Below are positions 1 through 5,527 of a stretch of DNA of 7,181 nt, one piece after another. How positions within the stretch are numbered: the stretch's first letter is position 1; every line of letters begins with the position of its first letter. Source of the stretch: an uncultured Bryobacterales bacterium (GTDB lineage: Bacteria; Acidobacteriota; Terriglobia; Bryobacterales; UBA6623); contig CAMPKL010000173.1 of assembly GCA_946887065.1 (NCBI GenBank), positions 1-7,181 of the forward strand. Reading direction: 5' to 3'. The position numbers were made by a program, and so were the translations under genes. Below the pieces are notes generated by a model. The model had not been told where the DNA came from. It saw nothing but the letters and a program-made list of their open reading frames with translations, and searched no databases.

Positions 1-19
1 CGGCGGCGGAAATGCGGCG

Positions 20-100
20 TTGGCCCATAGATCCTACAAGAATACCAGCCCTTTGTGGGCCAAATGCCCCATTGCGAAGTTTGTGTCGCTCGGCCCACAA
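20..100 (+). repeat. Two competing inverted repeats upstream of the aldolase gene
   Basis: The 119 bases before the first gene contain no supportable coding sequence. They hold three related segments. TTGGCCCA (20-27) is perfectly complementary to TGGGCCAA (56-63). The overlapping TTGTGGGCC (53-61) is perfectly complementary to GGCCCACAA (92-100). The middle segment can therefore pair with the left or the right segment but not both, because the outer two are partial direct copies of each other. If transcribed, this is the geometry of an attenuator or leader switch. It could equally be a double-stranded operator pair. There is no U-run after either stem, so neither is a classical terminator, and no known riboswitch class is recognised. 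Confidence 0.4.
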
Positions 101-101
101 T
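72..101 (+). promoter_or_regulatory. Possible sigma-70-type promoter for the aldolase gene
   Basis: TTGCGA (72-77) and CACAAT (96-101) match the -35 and -10 consensus at four of six positions each and are 18 bases apart. Transcription would start near 108 and give a leader of only about 12 bases before ATG 120. The -10 box overlaps the right arm of the inverted repeat at 92-100, so folding or protein binding there could affect initiation. The same ACAATAC string recurs at 2042-2048 before another gene. This is pattern matching only. Confidence 0.3.
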
Positions 102-119
102 ACCGATTCGACTTCGGAC

Positions 120-1043
120 ATGAGAATGAAATTCAAGGGAGTGCTGTCGGCGCTGATCACGCCGCGCGACGCGGCGGGCAAGGTGGACTGGCTGGCGCTG
201 GAAAAGCTGTGTCGTTTCAACCTCGAACGCGGCGTTTCGGGGCTGGTGGTCGGCGGCGCAACCGGCGAATATGCTTCGTTATCGATGGCTGACCGCATTC
301 GCCAAGTGGAGATTGCCGTCGCCGCATCGGCGGCGAACGGGAACCATCCGGTGCTCTGCGGCTGCGGCTCGTCGCGACTGGAGGAAAGCGTGGCGTTGGC
401 GGGGCAGGCGCTAGCGGCGGGCGCCGCGGCGATCCTGTTGCCGCCGCCGTATTTCTTCCGTTACTCCCAAGAAGACCTGGAAGGTTTCTACGTCGAGGCG
501 GCCAAGCGAATCGACGGACCTATCCTCTTGTACAACCTGCCGTCCTTTGTCACTCCGATGCAGCCGGCAACGATCGTTCGTTTGTTGCGGGCGACGTCGC
601 AGTTTGCCGGGGTCAAGGATTCCAGCGGGGATTTGAACGCGATGGAAGCAATTACGGACCGGCCCGAACTTGAAGCCGTGCGCATTGTGGGGCACGACGG
701 CGTCTTGGTCGACGGGTTGCGGCGCAAACTGGTTGATGCGGCGATTTCCGGCCTGGCTTGCGCTGTGCCCGAAGCGATCGTCGCGGCGTTCGATGCTTCC
801 GAGACGGGCGATGACAGCCGCCTGGAAGCCTTGGGCGCGCTGCTGGACGAGTTGTTGGAACGTGTGGGGGCCATGCCCTACCCTTGGGTCGTCTTGCGAA
901 TCGCCGCGGCACGTGGCTTGGGCACGCCTGCCTACCCGTTTCCGCCGACCGAGTCTCGCCGGCAGGCGCTGGACGCGCTGTCCGAGTGGCTGCCCACGTG
1001 GCTTGACCGGCTATCGACGATCAATCTCTCGCGGCGCGTCTGA
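120..1043 (+). CDS. Dihydrodipicolinate synthase / N-acetylneuraminate lyase superfamily aldolase
   Basis: This is a class I pyruvate-type aldolase of the DapA/NAL superfamily, 307 residues from ATG 120, close to the usual 290-310. The reading frame is open back to 12, but the family fold begins at residues 4-15 (KFKGVLSALITP), so the shorter start is chosen; M3 is an alternative. Superfamily signatures are present: GGATGE at 45-50, YNLP with Tyr138, and GVKDSSGD with the Schiff-base lysine Lys166. Residues that define true DapA differ. The catalytic tyrosine following PY in E. coli (Tyr107) is Phe112. The arginine of YNVPSR (Arg138), which binds the aspartate-semialdehyde carboxylate, is Phe143. 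The first threonine of GTTGE is Ala47. It is therefore more likely a 2-keto-3-deoxy-sugar-acid aldolase or other lyase than the lysine-pathway enzyme. The substrate cannot be read from the sequence. It lies 43 bases before lipA. Confidence 0.9.
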   Translation: MRMKFKGVLSALITPRDAAGKVDWLALEKLCRFNLERGVSGLVVGGATGEYASLSMADRIRQVEIAVAASAANGNHPVLCGCGSSRLEESVALAGQALAAGAAAILLPPPYFFRYSQEDLEGFYVEAAKRIDGPILLYNLPSFVTPMQPATIVRLLRATSQFAGVKDSSGDLNAMEAITDRPELEAVRIVGHDGVLVDGLRRKLVDAAISGLACAVPEAIVAAFDASETGDDSRLEALGALLDELLERVGAMPYPWVVLRIAAARGLGTPAYPFPPTESRRQALDALSEWLPTWLDRLSTINLSRRV

Positions 1044-1076
1044 CGGCCCTGGTCGCGCCCAAGTCGTTGCTAAGCT

Positions 1077-1081
1077 GAAGG
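1077..1081 (+). promoter_or_regulatory. Ribosome binding site that fixes the lipA start
   Basis: GAAGG lies five bases before ATG 1087. It is one of the few clear Shine-Dalgarno sequences in the window. It supports 1087 over the upstream open frame (which runs back to 670) and over the in-frame ATG at 1132. Confidence 0.6.
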
Positions 1082-1086
1082 TTCCG

Positions 1087-2028
1087 ATGCCGTCCGATTT
1101 TGTCGATGTCCGCAGTCTGCGGGTCAAGCCCATGGTCCCCGCCTACGACGGGCCGCACCCTGGCCCGGCGGGCAATCGTCCGCAGTGGCTCACGGCGCCC
1201 GCCGCCGTGGGCGGCAATTACCGCTCGCTGAAAAAGCTCGTTACGGATCTACAACTCCATACCGTCTGCGAAAGCGCCGCTTGCCCCAATTTGGGCGATT
1301 GCTGGAATCGCGGGACGGCGACATTCATGATCCTGGGCAACGTCTGCACCAGGCGTTGCGGGTTCTGCGCGGTACAGAAGGGCGCCCCCGGCCCGGCGGA
1401 CTATGACGAGCCGCGCCGCGTGGCCGAAGCGGTGCAGGCCATGGGCCTGCGCTACGCCGTGATCACCAGCGTCAACCGCGACGACCGCAAGGACGGCGGA
1501 GCCGAGCTGTTTGCGTTGACGATCCAGGCGATCCGCGAACGTGCGCCAGGTTGCAAGGTTGAGGTGCTGGTCCCCGACTTCCAAGGCTCGCATGCGGCCA
1601 TGGACATCGTGCTGCAGGCGCGACCCGACGTGCTGAACCACAACATCGAGACCGTTCCCAGGCTCTATCGCCAGGCACGCATCGGTTCGCGCTACGAGCG
1701 CTCGTTAGACATGCTGCTCTACGCCAAGACGGCGGGCGGCGATATTCCGACCAAGTCCGGCATGATGCTGGGGCTCGGCGAGACCGACGAAGAAGTCATC
1801 CAGGTGATGACGGATCTCCACGCTCACCGGGTGGATATTTGCACCATCGGGCAATACCTGCGGCCGTCCCGGGACCACCTGCCGATCTCGAAGTATTATT
1901 CGCCCGCTGAGTTCGCCCGCTTCAAGCAAGCCGGCGACGCGTTGGGATTTGGGCATGTCGAGGCCGGCCCGTTGGTGCGCAGTTCTTATCACGCCGATGA
2001 GGCGGGCGAGAAAACCGCTGCATGTTGA
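1087..2028 (+). CDS. lipA: Lipoyl synthase (radical SAM)
   Basis: LipA inserts two sulfur atoms at C6 and C8 of octanoyl groups attached to the E2 subunits and H protein of 2-oxoacid dehydrogenase and glycine cleavage complexes; it acts in the cytosol. The protein is 313 residues, normal for the family. Both iron-sulfur clusters are visible. The auxiliary cluster has Cys61, Cys66 and Cys72 (C-X4-C-X5-C, within CESAACPNLGDC). The radical SAM cluster has Cys87, Cys91 and Cys94 (CTRRCGFC). The C-terminal RSSY at 298-301 carries the serine that ligates the auxiliary cluster and is diagnostic of LipA. GLGETDEEV is also typical. The frame stays open upstream to 670, but that part translates to arginine- and tryptophan-rich shadow of the aldolase gene. 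No lipB or other lipoylation gene is in the window. Confidence 0.97.
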   Translation: MPSDFVDVRSLRVKPMVPAYDGPHPGPAGNRPQWLTAPAAVGGNYRSLKKLVTDLQLHTVCESAACPNLGDCWNRGTATFMILGNVCTRRCGFCAVQKGAPGPADYDEPRRVAEAVQAMGLRYAVITSVNRDDRKDGGAELFALTIQAIRERAPGCKVEVLVPDFQGSHAAMDIVLQARPDVLNHNIETVPRLYRQARIGSRYERSLDMLLYAKTAGGDIPTKSGMMLGLGETDEEVIQVMTDLHAHRVDICTIGQYLRPSRDHLPISKYYSPAEFARFKQAGDALGFGHVEAGPLVRSSYHADEAGEKTAAC

Positions 2029-2040
2029 CCGGACTACGGT

Positions 2041-2046
2041 TACAAT
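2041..2046 (+). promoter_or_regulatory. Possible -10 box before the Tat-exported protein gene
   Basis: TACAAT matches the TATAAT consensus at five of six positions and is 10 bases before ATG 2057, so a transcript starting at the usual distance would be nearly leaderless. There is no Shine-Dalgarno sequence before 2057, which fits that idea. TTGACC at 2025-2030 resembles a -35 box but is only 10 bases away, too close. At the correct distance (about 2018-2023) there is only a poor match. Confidence 0.3.
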
Positions 2047-2056
2047 ACGTCCTGTC

Positions 2057-2617
2057 ATGAATCGTCGAGATCTCATCCGCTCAGCCGTTTTGGGGGCCGG
2101 AGCCGCCACCGTCGCCGGAGCGCAGCAACATCACCACACGCAACTCACCACGATCGCGCCGGCCCAGGCCGCGGCGACCGCCGTGGAGCCCTGGACGCCC
2201 GCCATCCTAGACGAGCACCAGAACGCCACCGTGATTCAGCTCAGCGAGTTGATCATCCCCACGACCGACACGCCGGGCGCCAAGGATGCCAAGGTCAACG
2301 AGTGGGTCGACCTCTACCTGAAAGATCTCGCCGAGGATAAAGGACACTCCTTCATCATGGGCCTCGGTTGGCTCGACGGTTATTCCAATCGGAAGCACGG
2401 CAAACCGTTCGTGGGTTTGACCGAACCGCAGCAGGTTGCCATTTTGGAAGAACTCGACGGCACCACGGCGGATGAGCTTCTGCCCGGCAAGGCCTTCTTC
2501 AACGAAATCAAGCGTTTGACTGTCCAAGGCTATTACACATCACGGATCGGCATCGCCGAACTTAACAAAGACGGTGTGCCAAGCACCTACGCTTGCACCC
2601 ACGACTCGCACGCCTGA
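2057..2617 (+). CDS. Gluconate 2-dehydrogenase subunit 3 family protein, Tat-exported
   Basis: The protein is 186 residues and resembles the small (gamma) subunit of membrane-bound gluconate 2-dehydrogenase-type oxidoreductases. These subunits accompany a GMC-family flavoprotein and often a cytochrome c. The N-terminus is a twin-arginine signal: NRRDLIR at 2-8, then a hydrophobic Ala/Gly/Val stretch (10-22) and likely cleavage after AGA at 20-22. The mature part begins with a His/Gln-rich stretch. The family region runs from about PWTPAILDEHQNATVIQLSE to the C-terminal YACTHDSH. IIPTTDTPGAKDAKVNEWVD is the typical conserved segment. Start 2057 is chosen because it places the twin arginines at the N-terminus; the frame is open upstream to 1949 inside lipA. 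No GMC oxidoreductase or cytochrome gene is adjacent, so its partner is unknown. The stop lies five bases before the next gene's preferred start. Confidence 0.82.
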   Translation: MNRRDLIRSAVLGAGAATVAGAQQHHHTQLTTIAPAQAAATAVEPWTPAILDEHQNATVIQLSELIIPTTDTPGAKDAKVNEWVDLYLKDLAEDKGHSFIMGLGWLDGYSNRKHGKPFVGLTEPQQVAILEELDGTTADELLPGKAFFNEIKRLTVQGYYTSRIGIAELNKDGVPSTYACTHDSHA

Positions 2618-2622
2618 GCGCG

Positions 2623-3453
2623 TTGGGCCCTGTTTTCATCTTGGGTTGCGGCTACACCGGCAGCCGCGTCGCCCGTTTGCTCCTCGATCAAGGGATTGCC
2701 GTCAGCGGTTCCGCCCGAACGCTTGACTCTATGGCTCCCTTGATCGAGTGCGGACTTCGTCCCCTCGCCTTTGATGCCGCTGATTCTAAATCGTTTTCGC
2801 GGCTCGGAGAGAATCTTGAGCCGGGCACTCGGCTGCTCTACTCCATTCCCACCTTGACGGGACCCACCGGGCGCTGGGAACCGGCCCGGCAGATCCTGGA
2901 AGCGATCGGTCCCCAATTGTCGCGCGTCGTCTATCTCTCGACGACGGGGGTCTATGGCTCGGCGGCTGCGGTGAACGAGAATACCCCACCCAAGCCGGAG
3001 ACGGAACGCCAGAAGTTGCGGGTGGAGGCGGAGCAGGCAGTGCTCTCCGGCCCCTGGAAGTCATTGATTCTACGGCCCGCCGCGATCTACGGGCCCGGCC
3101 GGGGCGTCCAGGCCGCGCTGCCGGAGGGCAAGTACAAGCTGGCTGGTGATGGGTCCAACTTCGTCTCGCGCATCCACGTGGACGACCTGGCCGCAATTTC
3201 CGCGGCTGCGGTGCTTTCGGACCTCACAGGCGCTTACCCTGTCGCCGATGAGGAGCCCTGTTCCTCCCGCGAGATCGCCGAGTTTTGCGCTGAGTTGCTG
3301 CAGTTAGGCCCAGTGGAATCAGTCACTTCTGACGAGCTGAGCGAGACACGGCGCAGCGACCGGCGCGTGGGCGGCAGAGCCATTCGCAAGCTTTTGGGGG
3401 TCACGCTGCAATATCCCTCGTATCGCCAAGGGATACCGGCCTCGTTGGGTTGA
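2623..3453 (+). CDS. Atypical SDR / NAD(P)-dependent epimerase-like protein (YeeZ-like)
   Basis: This is a Rossmann-fold sugar-epimerase-like protein of the atypical short-chain dehydrogenase group that includes E. coli YeeZ; the reaction is unknown for that group. From TTG 2623 it is 276 residues. The nucleotide-binding motif GCGYTGSRVA begins at residue 8, where YeeZ has its own. STTGVYG at 106-112 and the following ENTPPKP, GPGRG and IHVDDLAAI segments match the family. The classical catalytic YxxxK is absent: the region after VYG reads ETERQKLRVE. This fits an atypical SDR and makes ordinary epimerase chemistry doubtful. No ATG or GTG is available before the Rossmann motif. TTG 2623 lies just after the preceding stop; TTG 2593 would add ten residues and overlap the upstream gene by 25 bases. 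Confidence 0.85.
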   Translation: MGPVFILGCGYTGSRVARLLLDQGIAVSGSARTLDSMAPLIECGLRPLAFDAADSKSFSRLGENLEPGTRLLYSIPTLTGPTGRWEPARQILEAIGPQLSRVVYLSTTGVYGSAAAVNENTPPKPETERQKLRVEAEQAVLSGPWKSLILRPAAIYGPGRGVQAALPEGKYKLAGDGSNFVSRIHVDDLAAISAAAVLSDLTGAYPVADEEPCSSREIAEFCAELLQLGPVESVTSDELSETRRSDRRVGGRAIRKLLGVTLQYPSYRQGIPASLG

Positions 3454-3489
3454 CACAGAAGCACGCGATATTTCAGGATATTCTGAAAT
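3450..3489 (+). promoter_or_regulatory. Putative autoregulatory operator and promoter of the GbsR/MarR-type regulator
   Basis: A near-perfect 20-bp palindrome spans 3470-3489: ATTTCAG, a six-base centre GATATT, then CTGAAAT. Only one of its ten base pairs is mismatched. Its right arm runs into the ATG at 3488-3490. A perfect TTGACA occurs at 3450-3455, overlapping the stop codon of the preceding gene. A -10 box 18 bases later (CAGGAT, 3474-3479) is weak and lies inside the palindrome. A dimeric winged-helix repressor bound here would block both transcription and the start site. Length and symmetry suit a MarR-type operator. That the adjacent gene's product binds it is inference. Confidence 0.5.
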
Positions 3490-4012
3490 GTCGGATCTAA
3501 CTGCTGCACAGCGGATATTCATCTTGCACTGGGGCGAGATGGGCAGCCGTTGGGGCCTCGGGCGTACCGCGGCTCAGATTCAGGCTCTGCTCTATCTGTC
3601 TCCCGCGCCCATGCACGCCGCCGACATCGCCGCTGCTCTCTCGGTCGCTCGCTCGAACGTCAGCATCAGTCTGAGGGAACTCCAGGTCTGGGGGCTGGTG
3701 AAGTTGGCCAGCGTACTGGGCGACCGCAAGGATCACTTCGAGTCGCTCAAGGATCCTTTGGAGATCGCCATGACCGTAATGCGCGAAAGGCGCCGGCGCG
3801 AGTTCGATCCGACGCTGCAGATGCTGCGCATCGCGGTGCAGGAGTCCCACACGCCGATCGACAACGACGAGACTCGCGAGCGGCTGTCGAAGATGCTGAA
3901 ATTCTTTGAAGAAGCGGGGGTCCTGCACGACGCGCTGCAGCGGGCGCCCGACGGCATCGCCAAGCGTTTCATTCGAGGCAAGGGCCGCTGGAAAGACCTG
4001 CTGGCGGGGTGA
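3488..4012 (+). CDS. GbsR/MarR family transcriptional regulator
   Basis: A 174-residue DNA-binding protein of the GbsR branch of the MarR superfamily. The N-terminal helix carries the typical WGEMGSRWGLGRTAAQIQALLYLSPAPMHAADIAAAL segment (about 15-50). The recognition helix region ARSNVSISLRELQVWGLVK spans about 54-72, and the wing is near VLGDRKDHFES (about 76-86). The C-terminal part is a charged helical region (about 90-150), probably for dimerisation. GbsR in Bacillus controls glycine betaine synthesis, but no betaine gene is nearby, so the effector is unknown. The palindrome overlapping its start codon suggests autoregulation. ATG 3488 is chosen because family homology begins a few residues later. 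No good Shine-Dalgarno sequence is present. Confidence 0.85.
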   Translation: MSDLTAAQRIFILHWGEMGSRWGLGRTAAQIQALLYLSPAPMHAADIAAALSVARSNVSISLRELQVWGLVKLASVLGDRKDHFESLKDPLEIAMTVMRERRRREFDPTLQMLRIAVQESHTPIDNDETRERLSKMLKFFEEAGVLHDALQRAPDGIAKRFIRGKGRWKDLLAG

Positions 4013-4055
4013 TTACCCGAGTGTCGACGCCTGAATGTGAACCTCAGCGACCCGA

Positions 4056-4126
4056 GCCCAGACGCGTAAGCGTCGGGTTTCAGCGCTCGTCCAAACACGA
4101 GAAACCCGCCGCTCACGCGGCTGGGC
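4056..4126. repeat. REP/BIME-like pair of inverted hairpin units
   Basis: Two 26-base units in opposite orientation (4056-4081 and 4101-4126) match at 23 of 26 positions when one is reverse-complemented. Each unit is itself a hairpin. In the left one, GACGC (4061-4065) pairs with GCGTC (4070-4074) around loop GTAA; CCC (4057-4059) pairs with GGG (4075-4077), leaving A4060 bulged. In the right one, GCCGC (4108-4112) pairs with GCGGC (4117-4121) around TCAC, which reads GTGA on the other strand, with T4122 bulged. Both loops are thus GNRA tetraloops on the unit's own strand. The three differences are one loop base and one compensatory pair (A-T to C-G). The 19-base spacer holds a further 5-bp hairpin, CTCGT (4086-4090) with ACGAG (4097-4101). 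This architecture is that of REP doublets. The element lies 43 bases after the regulator stop and could also act as a terminator or mRNA stabiliser. Confidence 0.7.
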
Positions 4127-4178
4127 GCGGCTGATCCAGCCGCCGTCAATCCGGCGCCAAGAACCGAATGCGGCGGCT
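4127..4178 (+). repeat. Nested alternative hairpins between the REP-like pair and fabZ
   Basis: GCGGCTG (4127-4133) is perfectly complementary to CAGCCGC (4137-4143) across a three-base gap. AGCCGCCG (4138-4145) is perfectly complementary to CGGCGGCT (4171-4178). CGCCG (4141-4145) can also pair with CGGCG (4152-4156). These stems share bases and exclude each other. No T-run follows, so a Rho-independent terminator is not supported. GC-rich sequence makes such pairings cheap, so function is uncertain. No gene is visible in 4013-4245 on either strand. Confidence 0.35.
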
Positions 4179-4198
4179 AATGGGGGGATTACTGTTGA

Positions 4199-4204
4199 TA
4201 TACT
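4199..4204 (+). promoter_or_regulatory. Possible -10 box of the fabZ operon
   Basis: TATACT lies in the only AT-rich stretch of the 233-base intergenic region, 41 bases before the fabZ ATG. It matches five of six consensus positions. No convincing -35 box lies 16-18 bases upstream; TTGATA at 4195-4200 overlaps the box itself. The predicted leader of about 35 bases contains AAAAGG at 4229-4234, 11 bases before ATG 4246. This is a possible ribosome binding site and is partly enclosed by the palindromic GCCTT/AAGGC pair at 4224-4235. Confidence 0.35.
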
Positions 4205-4245
4205 ATTCTGTCCTTTCGCTGTCGCCTTAAAAGGCCGCGCCTATC

Positions 4246-4692
4246 ATGTTGGACATCAACCAGATACGGGATCTCCTGCCGCACCGTTACCCGTTCCTAT
4301 TCGTCGATCGAGTCGTTGAACTCGGCGCGGATCGGGCGGTGGGCTACAAGAACGTTTCGGCCAATGAGCCTTTCTTTCAAGGCCACTTTCCCGAATACCC
4401 GATCATGCCCGGGGTGTTGATCGCCGAGGCTCTGGCCCAGATGGGCGCCATCTTGATCATGAGCCGGCTGCCGAACCCCAAAGAGAAGCTGGTGCTGTTC
4501 GCGGCCATCGACAACTGCAAGTTCCGCCGCCCGGTCGTGCCCGGTGACCAGTTGCGGTTGGAAGTGCAGTTCATCGTCGACAAGCCTCGCGTGGCAAAGA
4601 TGAACGGCCAGGCCTACGTCGATGACAAACTGGTAGCGGAAGGAACGATGATGTGCCAGATCACTGACAAACCGAAGTCAGCCGGCGTCTAG
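4246..4692 (+). CDS. fabZ: 3-hydroxyacyl-[acyl-carrier-protein] dehydratase
   Basis: FabZ dehydrates (3R)-hydroxyacyl-ACP to trans-2-enoyl-ACP in fatty acid elongation and competes with lipid A acyltransferases for 3-hydroxyacyl-ACP, which is why it often sits in lpx clusters. At 148 residues it is a full-length single-hotdog protein. The N-terminal LLPHRYPFLFVDRV (10-23) is the FabZ signature. The catalytic pair is visible as His47 in FFQGHFPEYPIMPG and Glu61 in VLIAEALAQ. FRRPVVPGDQL is the conserved second signature. It differs from FabA in length and in using Glu rather than Asp at the second catalytic site. It is the first gene of an operon-like run, 16 bases before lpxI. The lpxA gene that usually lies between these two in other lineages is absent here. 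Confidence 0.96.
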   Translation: MLDINQIRDLLPHRYPFLFVDRVVELGADRAVGYKNVSANEPFFQGHFPEYPIMPGVLIAEALAQMGAILIMSRLPNPKEKLVLFAAIDNCKFRRPVVPGDQLRLEVQFIVDKPRVAKMNGQAYVDDKLVAEGTMMCQITDKPKSAGV

Positions 4693-4708
4693 GATTGCGA
4701 TCCCACCC

Positions 4709-5527
4709 GTGAAATACGGTCTCATCGCAGGCGGCGGCCGCTTTCCCCTGATGGTCGCCGAGTCGGCGCGCGCCGAAGGGCACGAGTTGGTTGCGGCGGC
4801 GATTCGAGAAGAGGCCGCCCCGGAAATTGAACAGGCCGTGGCGAGCTGCCACTGGATTTCACTGGGCGATCTCTCGAAGCTCATTAAGATCTTCCGCGAG
4901 GCGGGCGTCAGCGAGGCGGTTATGGCGGGCCGCGTCCAACATAAGCAAATCTTCTCGGCGATACGGCCCGACTGGCGGCTGCTCAAGGTTTTGAACGCCC
5001 TGCGCCGCAAGAACACCGACTCGCTGATCGGGGCCGTCGCCGAGGTGCTGGAGGGCGAAGGCATCCGGCTGCTCGATTCGACGCTCTTTTTGAAGCCCTA
5101 CCTGGCGACCGTGGGGCCGATGACCCGCCGCAAGCCGGACTCTAACGAGGCCAAGGACATCGCCTACGGCCGTGAAGTCGCCGCCGCTCTGGCGGGCTTC
5201 GACATCGGGCAAAGCGTGGTGGTTTGCGAGCAGGCTTGCGTCGCCGTCGAGGCGATGGAAGGCACCGACGCGGTCATCGAGCGCTCGGCAACGCTGGCGC
5301 GCGAGCGTAAGCTGACGGTGGTGAAGTGCGCCAAGCCGAACCAAGACATGCGCTTCGACGTGCCGGTGATCGGGCCGACGACGATCGGCAAGATGCAGCG
5401 GGCCAATGCCACCGCCCTTGCCGTGGAAGCAGGCAGAACCCTGCTGCTCGATAAAGAAGAGCTGCTGGCGGCGGCGGAGCAGGCCAAGATCGCCGTTTGG
5501 GGCTTCGAGAGAGATACGAATGGATAG
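4709..5527 (+). CDS. lpxI: UDP-2,3-diacylglucosamine pyrophosphatase LpxI (DUF1009 family)
   Basis: LpxI hydrolyses UDP-2,3-diacylglucosamine to lipid X and UMP, the fourth step of lipid A synthesis; it replaces LpxH in many non-enteric Gram-negative bacteria. The protein has 272 residues, as expected for the family. The N-terminal KYGLIAGGGRFPLMVAESA is the characteristic start. The middle carries VMAGRVQHKQIF, LLKVLNALRRKNTDSLIGAVA and the conserved DSTLFLKPYL segment. The C-terminal domain has VVVCEQACVAVEAMEGTD and KCAKPNQDMRFDVPVIGPTTI. Asp217 in that last motif probably corresponds to the catalytic Asp225 of the Caulobacter enzyme, though I could not align them formally. The start is GTG 4709, which puts MKYGLIAGGG at the N-terminus; AGGA at 4691-4694 is a distant ribosome binding site. 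Its 3' end overlaps the next gene by eight bases, indicating translational coupling. Confidence 0.95.
   Translation: MKYGLIAGGGRFPLMVAESARAEGHELVAAAIREEAAPEIEQAVASCHWISLGDLSKLIKIFREAGVSEAVMAGRVQHKQIFSAIRPDWRLLKVLNALRRKNTDSLIGAVAEVLEGEGIRLLDSTLFLKPYLATVGPMTRRKPDSNEAKDIAYGREVAAALAGFDIGQSVVVCEQACVAVEAMEGTDAVIERSATLARERKLTVVKCAKPNQDMRFDVPVIGPTTIGKMQRANATALAVEAGRTLLLDKEELLAAAEQAKIAVWGFERDTNG

Noticed and set aside
670..1086. Long open extension upstream of lipA suggesting a fused or longer N-terminus
   Set aside because: The translation is rich in Trp, Cys and Arg with no family resemblance and lies entirely in a shifted frame of the aldolase gene. GAAGG just before ATG 1087 fixes the real start.
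2025..2046. TTGACC plus TACAAT as a complete sigma-70 promoter
   Set aside because: The two boxes are only 10 bases apart, far below the usual 16-18. Only the -10 box is kept, at low confidence.
4056..4126. Start of a CRISPR array or terminal repeats of a small insertion element
   Set aside because: There are only two units, in inverted rather than direct orientation. The 19-base spacer is far too short to encode anything, and no target-site duplication is evident.
4127..4143. Rho-independent terminator after the regulator gene
   Set aside because: The 7-bp GC stem is strong but is followed by mixed sequence, not a T-run, and a competing stem uses the same bases.
3733..4149. Minus-strand reading frame extending into the intergenic region
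   Set aside because: Most of it is antisense to the GbsR/MarR-type gene, and its N-terminal part runs through the REP-like hairpins. It has low complexity and no family resemblance.
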